From the NCBI RefSeq assembly GCF_905220565.1, contig NC_059406.1:12348001-12412000 (forward strand): a DNA stretch of 64,000 nt. Direction: 5' to 3'. The notes beneath the pieces were generated by a model that saw only the letters and a list, made by a program, of their open reading frames with translations, searched no databases and was not told where the DNA came from. This DNA is from Melitaea cinxia. Taxonomy: Eukaryota; Arthropoda; Insecta; Lepidoptera; Nymphalidae. Positions 20,723-33,200 of the stretch are shown one piece after another (the first letter of the stretch is position 1; each line of letters starts with the position of its first letter). The translations under genes and the position numbers were made by a program.

Positions 20723-21805
20723 AAGTTTCTACACTTAGAACAAAAACGCTTATTTTGAAGAGTTTGAACTAAGCTTTAATTTAATGTATAAAAAGAGTTT
20801 TACATGTGCGTATTTCAATTATAAAATCGCGCTTGTTTCAGAGGGAGATAGAAAAAGTGGTCTTGGTGCAAAAACATGTCGAAAAAATATAGTATTATAG
20901 TGTCGTTGATTCTACTTATTCTGTTTCCCAAAAGTATCTATCTAGCTCTAATGGCAAAAGAAATATATTCTAATACAGCAAAATTTATTGTTTATACTTG
21001 AAAATAGGTGGTCTAGACTGCGCACGTTCGAATCACGACATTTCAATTACACCTTGTAAAGCAATTATCGTAGGTACGGAGTTTGTACTTCATAGTTCAT
21101 TTAGAAAAACTAATCAAATTAATATTGAAGATGAACAACGCAACAATAAAACATAAAACAATATTTGAGCAATAATATCCAAAGAGACCAAGAAAGTACG
21201 ATATTTTTTTGGAAGCAAATAATACATATTTTACGTATTCTTTTTTTTTTAAATATATAGACTAGCGCTTGACTGCGATCTCACCTGATGGCAAGTGAAG
21301 ATGCAGCCTAAGGTGGTGCGTGCTTGCCTAGAAGATGCCTATTCACTCTTGATTTAAAGATACCCAAATTATAGTTCATTGACAAATAGCATTGGTGTAT
21401 AATATGTGTACAATTTTCTTTTAAAGAAAATAAGAAAACTCGATCCAAATATATAGCATAACCGTGCAGAAATTTGCGGGTACGGGGAGACTTTGACCGG
21501 TTGAATTGCTTGCTAAATTTCTATGAAGAGTGAATCAATGTTTGGTCTAATTGGTGTCTAATTTTGTACTGAATGTATTAAAGTACGGCTCTAAACTATT
21601 TTAAGCTCAATTTTTGTCACATTTGGTCTCAAAACGAGTTAGTCATCTGGGGTTGAATTCAAACCCGCGAATGAACCGTGGAAACAAAATTTGTGGTGTG
21701 AATTAAACCTAGCGAGAGACTACAGCGTACAAAACTTATGAGATCGTGACATATTATGCGTAGAAAAATAATCTGGGGTTGAATTCAACCCCGCGGTAAA
21801 CACGT
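20723..21805. other. intergenic stretch with a recurring palindrome
   Basis: No gene seen. The motif GGGGTTGAATTCAACCCC or close variants occurs at about 21648-21668 and 21773-21795, and once more at 20309-20330 just to the left. Confidence 0.5.
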
Positions 21806-21970
21806 CATTAATAATAATAATACACTTTATTGTACACACAAAACCAAAACAATACATAGCAAAGAAAGAAAAATATTAACAATATATTCATTAGGTACAA
21901 AGGCCGGCCTTATCGCTAGAAAGCGATCTCTTCCAGGCAACCTTAGTTGCCTTACACTTAGTTACCTTCA
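21806..21970 (-). mobile_element. LINE 3'-UTR fragment
   Basis: Minus strand reads CTGGAAGAGATCGCTTTC and AGCGATAAGGCCGGCCTTTG, then GTACAATAAAGTG and (TTA)n, a common lepidopteran LINE tail also seen at 54145 and 54967-55157. Confidence 0.7.
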
Positions 21971-22315
21971 TTGTTAATAGTTAAATTACAAGGATGTCTA
22001 GAACTAGATTTCGTAGACTAGTCACTTTTAACCCAATTGCACCGTATTATGTAGTTTTAATTGATTACCAAAGATATAAAGCAACGATTGGTAGTTTAAA
22101 AGGGCGCTAGACCGCAGTTACGTCTAATAATGCATATGCATTATTTTTGTAATTCTGTACAAACCCATCGTTCGCCCATTCAATTTTAGATTGGGTAATT
22201 GTTACTACTTTTTCAATTTCCCAACAAATAAAATGATCTGTTAAAATATCGCGTACTTGTCTAGCGACCATAAGATGAATATTATTTTGTAGTTTTACTT
22301 AGCACTGTACTTCAC

Positions 22316-22655
22316 GCCGTGTTGGCGCAACGGTAACAGCACTGGTTTATGGGTGTTGCGCTGGCGGTTGCGGATTCGTTACCCGCACATGACGAACATT
22401 TGTATTGGCCATACAGATGTTTGCCGTGGTCTGGTTATCTGTCTGTCCTTGTGGGCCTCCACTGCGCCTCAGAGAGCACGTTAAGCGGTCCCAGTTGTTA
22501 TCATGTACTCCTGATAGCGATCGTTACTCATAGTAGGGAATATATCCGCCAACCCGCATTGGAGTAGCGTGGTGGATAAGCTCTGATCCTTTTCCTACAT
22601 GGGAAAAGAGGCTCATGCCCAGCAGTGTAATATTACAGGCTAAAGCATATAGAGT
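22316..22655 (+). mobile_element. SINE-A, near full-length
   Basis: tRNA head GTGTTGGCGCAACGGTAACA, GATTCGTTACCCGCACATGA, and the usual body to tail CCCAGCAGTGTAATATTACA. Confidence 0.85.
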
Positions 22656-22929
22656 TCTAGCTGACATTTACGGAATAAACTTTGGCTAGAATCGTCTACC
22701 TAGCTAAACAATAATTGTTATCTGGTATAAAAACAGATAAAAATTGTGTGAAAATTGTATGAAAATTTTGGAATCCCTGTTTCAAACACAATAGTTTACA
22801 ATAACTTCCCATACAAATCATAGTTTTTTTATTTAGAATTTTTAGCAGGGAAAGCTTGAGTATTAAAAATTAACCAACAAAATTTTGTATCATACTTTTA
22901 TCAGATAAAACTATTTTTATTTTATTTCA

Positions 22930-23200
22930 ACAAGTTGAGCACAGCATCATGTATCCCGATATATTCCCAAAATTTATAACAGCCCGACCCGGAAAGTACC
23001 TCAAACTTATTACAAAAGGTCGCAGCTAAATAATACTGCTTTCTAGTTAAGTTGGAAAATATAATGCAGCAATATAATGCAATTAATCTTTTATGACCAC
23101 CAATATGACCACTCTGTTATTATATACTTTATTGCACTAAAAAATAATATACAAAAAATTACATCTATAGTTGATGGCAAAATGGCTTAATTCTAAAGAA
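22930..23200 (+). mobile_element. diverged SINE-B head and LINE-tail remnant
   Basis: GAGCACAGCATCATGTATC through CAGCTAAATAATACTGCTTTC resembles the SINE-B first third. It is followed by TATACTTTATTGCAC at 23122, which on the minus strand is a LINE polyadenylation-type tail. Confidence 0.45.
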
Positions 23201-23626
23201 GTAAAAACTAAAAACTAAAAATAATGGTTATTGTATTGTTAGCTTATGCCACCGGAAATTAAAATTGATAACTATTTTAAGTCAACAATGTTTTAAATGT
23301 ATTCAAAAATAAAAAATACTATATTTTTCAATTATTTTAATGAATTTAATAGTTTACAATTTATAAATTAAATAATAAACGTTATTAATAGTCTAAAGTC
23401 TTTCCATTTATTTCAAATATAAATTTAATAACAAATTAACAATTATTCTAGATACTCAACGATTTATTTAATGTAACTTCCAAACTATCAATCAATCAAC
23501 TACGATATTGTTAAATAATAAATAAAATTCAATATATAATATTTATAACTATGTGTAAATATACTAGAATAAGTGACTTCTATGTTTAATATTTTGTTAT
23601 ATTAATTGAATACAAATAAATAAAAT

Positions 23627-23709
23627 ATGAAGAAATTTATTCGTGAATACAAAGCGTTGCGAAATCGCTCTCTAGTAGACAAAGACATCGAAATTCCGAA
23701 AGAACAACG
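23627..23709 (+). CDS. possible alternative first coding exon of the pseudokinase gene
   Basis: An ATG opens a 28-codon frame (MKKFIREYKALRNRSL...) ending at CAACG before GTAAAC. That donor would leave phase 2, the same as the exon at 24192-24217, so it could join exon 2 at 42918 in frame. If unspliced, the frame stops at 23711. No other support; it may be an upstream ORF or chance. Confidence 0.35.
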
Positions 23710-24191
23710 GTAAACAAACAAACATTTTATTTTGATTATATATTAGTTTAAAATTTTAAATCTACCTCGTTTTAAGCGCAGTCAGATATATATAGGTACT
23801 ATTCGTACGTACTAATTAGTATCTCATTCGCTGAGAGATTGACGAGTTATTCCCGAGTGTTCAACACAGTAAACTAAAGTGACGCGCGAGGTTCAACCGG
23901 CGTGGATGAAGTGGATCACCGGAGCGCGACGAAAAGTAATTTGTACAAAAAACTAAATTCAACTCATTGCGATTGCCGTGCTGTTCGTGATGTTTTGTCT
24001 GACCGCACAATATATCGGTGGTCATTGTTGTTAGACGTTTTTATAACGAATCTAATGCGCCGGTAATGTTCCGCGTGCTTCTCGTGTCCGCTGACTTTCT
24101 GTTTGAAAAAAGTTTTTTAAGTGGTGTCGTGTTGTAGACGGCTTAAATGTGCAACTAAGTATTTTATATAAAAGTGGCTTTATTGCAAGAA

Positions 24192-24217
24192 ATGGGAGTT
24201 TTTAAGTGGTTGCGCCG
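24192..24217 (+). CDS. pseudokinase exon 1 (coding part)
   Basis: ATG at 24192 in the context AAGAAATGGGAG opens MGVFKWLRR; donor GTATGT; ends in phase 2. The upstream 23840-24191 stretch is less AT-rich than its surroundings and suits a 5' UTR. The join to exon 2 spans 18.7 kb and rests on phase alone. Confidence 0.5.
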
Positions 24218-27200
24218 GTATGTACCTACCTACGTTTAACATCTATATTTACTAAAAGTTATGTTAAATCAGTCTCAAAAGCACATATTGCATTATTTTT
24301 ATACAAAATATGGTATAATTTTCAATATATATATATATAATTATTACTTTTAAAAGCTTTGTATGACTTCGTGTAAAAATCACATTTAACGAGATCTGAT
24401 TTATCTAATAAATCTTGTTAGAATATTGATAGCAATAGTAACAGATGACAGTGATAACGAGACGAATATAATAAGAAAAGTATTTATAATTAAATATTTT
24501 GTTTGTACTTCTAATAAGTAATAAAGAAGTTTATTGGTTTTCTTAATTTTGTTCTACGATTACATAACTTCGTATTCAATATAAGGAAGTTCGATAGATG
24601 ATAAACACAAAAATCTGTGAATAATAAAAGATAACTTACAATGTCTTTGTTTCAAACAAAATAGTTAATTAGGATAAATAGTAGGTAGATAGCAAGAATC
24701 ATACGACTGTAAAATAGGTATAAATATCGTAGCACAAAAAACCGTAAATTATGCGAAATAATTCGTTAATTATTATCTTAAAGGTACTTAAGATTATTTT
24801 GCATTATATTTGAATATGAATTATATTAATTTACTTCGGTAATAACTAGTATAGTAAGCTATTATGTTTTTGGAACTAAGGCCTATTTCACCAGTTATGG
24901 ATAACGCTATTTGACGGATAACAATAGAAATAGACTTCGGGAGGTAGAATAGGCCATAAGGACCTGTTATCGCTCAATTAATAAACCACAACTTAAGGAT
25001 TAATAAATGCGAATAGAAATATCTCATAAATATAGTTAGAACTCGATAGTAAAAAAAAAAAATTAAACAAAAAAATTTAACTGACGGATACCGTCATCCA
25101 TTAAATAGCGTTTATCCACCACTAGTAAAACAGGCCACTAATCTATAATCTATAATAATAATATATATAAAAGCGAAAGGTCACTCACTCATCACGAAAT
25201 CTCCGAAACTATAACACCTACAAACTTGAAATTTAGCAGGTAGGTTCCTTATAAGACGTAGGCATCCGCTAAGAACGGATTTTACGAAACTCGACCCCTA
25301 AGGGGGTAAAACGGGGGTTGGAAGTTTGTATGAAAGTCCTATGTTTTTGAAGTAAGAGACTTGAAATTTAAAATGTAAGCTCTATAGATGGTGAAAAGGT
25401 GTCTAAATAATGTATCTTTAGAAATTAACTCCCTTTTGGGGTTAAAACGGGGGATGGTAGGCTGACTCACTCATCGCGAAATCTCCGAAACTATAATAGC
25501 TACAAACTTGAAATTTGGCAGGAAGGCTCCTTATAGAGCGTAGACATCCGCTAAGAACGGATTTTACAAAATTCGACCCTTAAAGGGGTTAAACGGGGGT
25601 TGGAAGTTTGTGTGAAAGTCCCATGTTTTTGAAGTAAGAGACTTGAAATTTAAATTGTATGCCCTATAGATGAAGCGAAGGTGTCAAAATAATGTATCTT
25701 TAAAAATCAACTCCCTTTTGGGGTTAAAATGGGGGATGGTAGGTTTACTCAGTCATTACGAAATCTTCGAAACTATAACACCTACAAACTTGAAATTTGG
25801 CGGATAGGCTCCTTATAGGGCGTAGACATTCGCTAAGAACGGGTTTTACGAAGTTCGACCCCTAAGGGGATAAAACGGGGGGTGGAAGTTTGTATGAAAG
25901 TCTTATGTTTTTGAAGTAAGATACTTGAAATTTAAAATGTATGCTCTATAGATGGTAGAAAGGTGACCAAATAATGTATCTTTAGAAAACAACTCTTTTT
26001 TGGGGTTAAAACGGGGGACGGTAGATTGACTCACTCATCACGAAATCTCCGGAACTATAACAGCTATAAACTTGAAATTTAGCAGGTAGGTGTTCCTTAT
26101 AGAGCGTAGACATCCGCTAAGAACTGATTTTACGAAACTCGACTCCTAAGGGGATAAAACGGGGGTTGGGAGTTTGTATGAAAGTCCTATGTTTTTGAAG
26201 TAAGAGACTTGAAATTTAAAATGTACGCTCTTTAGATGGTGAGAAGGTGTCCAAATAATGTATCTTTAGAAATCAACTCCTTTTTGAGGTTAAAACGGGG
26301 GATGGTAGGTTTACTCAGTCATTACGAAATCTTCGAAACTATAACACCTACAAACTTGAAATTTGGCAGATAGGCTCCTTATAGGGCGAAGACATTCGCT
26401 AAGAACCGGTTTTACGAAATTCGACTTCTAAGGGGGTAAAACGGGGGTTGGAAGTTTGTATGAAAGTCCTATCTTTTTGAAGTAAGAGACTTGAAATTTA
26501 AAATATATGCTCTATAGATGGAGAGGAGGTGTCCAAATAATGCATCGTAATCTATATATAAAACAGAAAGGTCAACTAACCTTTTTTTTTTTTTTTTTTT
26601 TACGTGTGGAAAATCCTTCATGGACACCCTCCGGTTGGGGGGGCTCGGAGGGGAGTCAGACTCTTACTGAATAAAAACCACACGTGTGTTCCGCCTATGC
26701 GCTTGTGGCGAGATCGCGAGGACACAAAGCTCTTTCGCGATCCCGCCGGCGCCTGCCCAGACTAGGGCCCGTCGTCGTCGCCGCAAAAGCGGCAGCGACC
26801 CGAGAGAGGATCCCTTGAACACATAAGATCGCCTCTCTCCGTCCTCCTCGGGATCGTGCGATGCGGTCGATAGATCCCCCGACCTATCGCCCGCTGATCC
26901 AAACTACGGGGGCGGCGGCTGCAGGTTGGCCAGGTAGGCCCTGCGCCGCCGACCGCGTCTACCGCGACGAGACGGAAGCGAGTTCGGATCCCGTTCCCGC
27001 TCCCGCTCCGCCGCCTCCTTCCGCAGCATCACGGCGCTGCAGAAGGAGGAGACGGCGCTCCAGTTCTCCTCGCTGCCGACCATGGCTGAGACAACGGCCG
27101 GCAGCGAGAGATCCGCTCCGATGGCCGCCGACAGGGCGGCGCGCTCCTCGCACCACGCCGGGCAGACCGCGCGCGTGTGCTCCGCCGTATCCTCGGCGCC

Positions 27201-30200
27201 GGCGTCGCAATGGTGACATTCCGACGTCGGCTCCCGCCCCAGCGCTCGGCACAGATAGCGACCGAAGCAGCCGTGCCCGGTCAGCATCTGCGCCAAGTGG
27301 AACGACATCGCACCGTGTCGCCTATCGACCCAGCCGCGCAGAACGGGCCGAATCGCCGCCACAAGGTCAACTAACCTAACCTAACCTAACCTAACTCACT
27401 CATCACGAGAACTCAAAAACCGCTGAATGGTCTATCCATCCAGGTTGGACAAAGACAAAATTTGGCAGGGAGGTAGATTATAGTTAGCAGACGTTCGCTA
27501 AGAACGGATTTTATGATATTCCACTGCTAAGGGGCTTTAATTGGGGTTGATAGTTTGTATGAAACATATACAGCAGCTATAAGTTCGCCTAATAGATTAT
27601 TTATATTGCAGTCTGAAAATGAAACTAAGAATATGGTGTATAGAGAGGTTTTATAAATACAACTATGAAATTATACTAAATTGTGCCTTTTTAAAAGTTA
27701 CTCAGTGTGATAAGCATTTCAAGTGACTTAAATAAAAAAATAATTTGCGTTAAAAATCTTAATAGTAATGCATATCTTCATAACCACGCGTACGTAATCG
27801 CGGGCAACAGTTAGTGTATTATATAACAAAGTCTCCAAAAGTGTATGTGATCAATTCCCTCAAAATCTACTGAACGGATTTTCATGCGGTTCAAGAGGAA
27901 AGTTTACGGAACGGCTAAGCCAATTTTGATGAGAGTTTCACTCAAAGTTTGCGGGGAAAACTTTGTGACACACTGATTTCAACGCGGGCGAAGCCGCGGG
28001 CACAGCTAGTCTTAATATAAATAAATACCTATAGCTTTTAAGCGTGTGAAAATAATAACTTGATGAGGTACATCAAAGTAATAATATAATAAATATCGGA
28101 TACTTCTGTTATTCGCATAAGATAATAACTAAAATATTTTGTTTTAGTGTGCTTTAAGTAGGTTATTATTATTTTTTTTCTAAAATATAGTAAATGGGCG
28201 TCTAAACGTAAGCTATCAAGCAACTATAAATTTATCGTTCAAATCGATCCACCCGATTCGCGTATTCGCCGAAATACAGAAGATTTAACTTAGGTAGGGC
28301 ACAGCAGAAAATATTCTGCACAAAATCTGGAGCAGCCCGACTGGGGAAGTACCTCGACCTTACAGAAGATCACAGAAAAAATAATACTGCTTTCAAGTAA
28401 TGTTGCGTTCCTTTGGCGAATAAGGTGACCAGAGCTCCGAGGGAGGATTGGGGGTCGGATCGGCAAGACGCTTGCAATGCCTCTGGTGTTGCAGACGTCT
28501 ATTATTAGGCTACGGTAAATCGGTAATCCCTTACCGTACGCTTGTTTGCCGACATATTTGGATAACAAAGTTTTGTTTTTTCTATGATTTTTCTTTTGAT
28601 AACTGTAGCATCCTGACTTCAGTATCAATCGATATAGATTTGAATAAGATTCGTAATGGATCATCACAGTTGAAGTCTAGTTAGTTAACTAGAGTCATCT
28701 CGACTTGTCATCGTAATAGAGCTCCGTACTCGTCAAGACTCACAGAGTTCATAATAGATGAAAGTAAAACGCAACAAAAAGCTATTGTAAGGATACAGTA
28801 ATCGCAGTAAGAGATCTTTCAAGTACTTGCAATAAGTGCTTGTTTTGTTAAATCAACTCGATAGTTGATATATTTTTAAATTATGTAATGTTGTTTTTAT
28901 CTCAGAGTATTGCAAATAGTCAATTTAAAGTATTTAACTACGAAACATCGAAACAATTCCGAATTCGATAAAAATATTCGATATGAAATATTCATGTAAT
29001 TTATTAAATAAATGTAGCTAATCCGATTTTGACATGAGCAATGAGTAAAATATTAAGTAACCAGAGCTTATGGAGAAAATCGCAGGTAGGGTCCGTTACG
29101 TGCTTATTATGCTCCTGGTATTGCAGGCGTCATCCAGGCAAAAGTTACTATTATAATGAAACAACTTTATATTTTATGATTTATAAATTTTTTCATTTCA
29201 GATACTTTACAGCAACTATCATCTAAAAAACTTAATAAACCGCGATAAAATCCGAAGAAGTTGTTTCATTATAATGAGCGAAATTCGTATAAACATTAGA
29301 AAACGATTCGATTACATCAGGAGGACCGTAACCTTGTTGGCCACATTTGTAGTATTTAAAAGACTTAGGACCTGTATGATTACGCCAGTAAAGAATATAG
29401 CCACCCTCTCTCTTCCCGTGGGTGTCGTAAGAGGCGACTAAGGGATAAAACAGTTCCACTACCATCTTGGAACTTAAATAACCGAACGCTGACGGGATAA
29501 CCATCCAACTACTGGTTTTGAAATACACAGGCCGAAGACGGGCATCAGCGTCAGCGGGCAAAGCCAGCCCTGCGATCACCAACCCACCTGCTCAGCGTGG
29601 TGACTATGTCCAATACACATGAGTTCACGCCATTTTTGGCGCGATCTTGTGGAGGACTATGTCCAGCAGTAGACTGCGATAGGCTGAAGTGAGTCTGTGA
29701 AGTGATGGGCCTGTTTCATCAGTTATGGATAAATGCTCTTTGACGGATGACGATATCCAACTGACAAAAGTTTTTGATGTATTATTCTTTTTCACCATCG
29801 AATTCCACAGTATCTAAGAGATACTTGTATTCGCCAATCATCATCACTTCAGCCTATCGCAGTCCACTATTTGACATAGATCTCCACAAGTTCGCGCCAA
29901 AAAATGGCGTGAACTCATGTTGCCTGTTGTCACCACGCTTGGCAGGTTGGTGACCGCAGAGTTTTCTGTGTCGCACCGAAGACGCTGCTGCCCGTCTTCG
30001 GTCTGTGTATTTCAAAGCCAGCAGTTGGATGGTTATCTCGCCATCGGTCGGCTTTATAGGTTCCAAGGTAGTAGTGGAACCGTATTATCCCTTAATCTTA
30101 CGACACTCACTGGAAGAGAGGGAGTGGCTATATTCTTTATTGCCGTAGCCACCCAGTCTATATATGTCACGTCGCCAATATGTATCTAAAACTTGTCCTT

Positions 30201-33200
30201 TATTAATTGAGGTGAAATACGTAGGTCCTAATGGCCTATTCTACCTGCTGCTGTTAAAGTTTAACCGTAACTTATTTCTTAACTTATAGTTAACAGCGAT
30301 GTCTTGGCTACCGCAATGTGGTTGGTATAATCACCAAAATAGGTACAATATTGATGGCTACCCGCGTACTTCGTCGTCTTGAAATATCATTTTGTTGTAC
30401 TTATTACCTCACTCGTATATGATATTATGTACGAGTGTATGTATGACCCATACTTCTAACTATCTTTATATTAAATTTGATTAGAATTAGATAAGAGGTT
30501 TTCCATGAAAGCGTAACAACGAGATAAACAGTAAAACAGATAGGCAGTAACTTTCCTATTTATAATGTTGTATATAGTTTGGAATATAAACTACAAATAA
30601 GTATTAACTTTCATATTTTACTTATATTATATTTGAGGACTGAAATATAATTTAATAGCCAAGTATGAGTAAGGTGTGAAAAAAATATACTCACCATTAT
30701 ATTTATGTATCATGCTATTCAATAAAAAATAATCATTTAGATCGGTTTAAAATGTTCGAAGATATCGCGTAACAAACACAAAAGCCGGACAAGTACGAAC
30801 CTGATTCGCACCGTGGATTTCGTATAATCTAAAAGAAATTGTTTTACATAATTATATAAAACTAATTTTTATTCCTTCAAATGTGTACCTCGATCTTATT
30901 TCATGTTATGAAGAAAGTTTAATTTTTCAGCTAAGTTTTTTTACATATAGGCGTAGAAACTTTATCAAAACTCCAGACACCGTTGATATAGTTCCCGCTA
31001 TGCCTATCTATATTATACGCTAGATTAATAATTTTAATAGATAGCGATTTCTATATGACTTCCACAATCAACGAACCAAATAAATAAACCTTTTGAATGA
31101 TTTCCGTACGAGTAACGATCTTTATCGAGTCTAGTAATAACGACCGCGACCGACAAGTCTCCGTTACAGCGGTTACGTGCTCACCAAAGCACGGTGGGGA
31201 AACAGAAAAGATGATCAACGAGACGAAAATATTTTATCAAAAACAAACATTTGTAGTACCTAATGAAATCAGTAGAATTTGCTTGTTAACACGGCAGGAT
31301 AATAAAGATACTAACTAGTATCTTTATTGTGTTCTATATAATATATCAATAAGGTTTTTGGGGCGGAACAGTAACCACTCTTACAATTATTTTTGTAGTC
31401 AAGTCTGAGTGTAAATGTTTGTAATGTCTAGTTAATGAATACTGAAATCTTGAACAGAAACAGAGGACAGAAATAAACGAAAAAACTTTAATGAATGAAT
31501 TGAACCCTAATTATATCATAACATCGATTGTAAGGTATAGCTTAGGAATGTTACAAAAGTTTATATAATATATTTCATAATTTGATTGATTTATAGCTGA
31601 TTAGGATCTTAACATTTGCAAGTAGAATCAATATTTTTAATCGCAATATAAATGAAATGAGGAAACGTTAGGCGAAAACGCGACTGAGATATTTTATCTC
31701 ATTGTTCAATTTCACGAACAGCGTTTATTGAAGTAAAACTTCTCTACGCACGCTTGACTTGGGGAGTAAGCTGGTAAATGCGTGATGAGAGCGTTACGGT
31801 AAGTGTGAACGGGTGAGGCGAACGGAAGTTGAGAGGGAGTCAGGGAGATATAAGTTAGTGAAGATAGAAAGAGAGTTACGTTTCGTAAGTTTTAGTTCAG
31901 TCGTGTGGTCTAAAGGACACTCTTATTTTTTTATCTTTACTTTGTTTTGCTAGTTTAAATAACCTTAATTTTAATTGAATAGAAAACAAGCACTAATAAA
32001 AGTTACAAATTTACGTCATTTTTTTGCGAGATAAATACGACCAAAATTTTCAAGTTATTGTTTTATTTACTCGCAGAATTTTATATATTTGGTTATTTAC
32101 TTATAATTTTATCACTTTAATAAACAAATTTAAAAATTTATTATATGGTTTCCGGCGGAAATTCTGTACATACTAGGTCAATCTGAGAAATTAAATAAAT
32201 ATTTATGTGCTAACATTTTGTTATGCTTTTTTATAAGTCATATCGTCTGAGCGACTATACTACCCAGACTTATAGGTCTCAAAGTTGAAGTTTCTGAACA
32301 CGAACTTCTTTTGCAAACTTCCACTTTATAGATCCGTCTCTCCGCTTTTGTCTGTCTGCATCATATACCTACCAACTATTGTATCATCACAGATCTGTTC
32401 GCGATAAGGAGCTGTGAAAGTTTTTGCAAACTTTTTATTATACCCCTATTATTAATATATCTTGTAACAGTTATAAGGTATGTAAAAATATATTTCAATT
32501 CGTTCGTTTCGTCGTTTCATGGTATTGACATTGTTAACCAAATTTCCGCCTAAAAGTTCAACAATCGAGGTCGCTAAACCTTTTCATCGTTTAGCTATAG
32601 AGGTCGCATTCCAGACATATTGTGGACGATATGTTACAATGCTTATCAATGAGCGTACTGACCATTCTAATTTGGCTGCATTTAATTAATTATAAACGGA
32701 TACTTCGAGTCTTAATTCAAGGTGCGGTGCTATGCGCCATCTTTATATGTATACTAGCTGACCCCGCAAACGTTGTTTTGCCATATATGTTATTAACTCC
32801 CTTAATACCCCCTTATAACTTAGAGGTATGAAAAATAGATGTTGGTCGATTCTCAGACCTACCCGATATGCACACAAAATTTCATAAAAATCGGTCCAGC
32901 CGTTTCGAAGGAGTATGTTAACTAACATTGTGACACGAGAATGTCGAGAATTTTGTTTGTAAATAAGATTTTATATTTTTTTTTAGTCGTGTAAGAGGAT
33001 TAAGTAATGATCTACAATTTAATATTGAGATCGTTTGTTGAAACCTTTTTATTACTATTACTATTACTCAATATTTGAGAGTTGGTATCCCACCCTAAAT
33101 CTTCTATATCAGTATAAAGGTTAACACTACATACGTTTTCAGTGAAGTAGGGCACAGTAGAAAATACCCCGCTCAAAAACTGGAGCCGTCTGGGGAAGTA

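Larger units (their letters stand above)
26551..28010 (+). mobile_element. second Helitron-like element, split by a LINE
   Basis: Starts TCTATATATAAAACAGAAAG, resumes after the LINE insertion with TCACTCATCACGAGAACTC, and ends with the hairpin GCGGGCGAAGCCGCGGGC then ACAGCTAGT at 28010. A 5' TC, a 3' hairpin and a CTAG end are Helitron-type features. Non-autonomous. Confidence 0.6.

Noticed and set aside
26861..27379. 172-codon open frame on the plus strand
   Set aside because: It is the antisense of the GC-rich R1-clade ORF2 fragment on the minus strand, which has recognisable motifs; the plus frame is Arg/Pro/Ala-rich noise.
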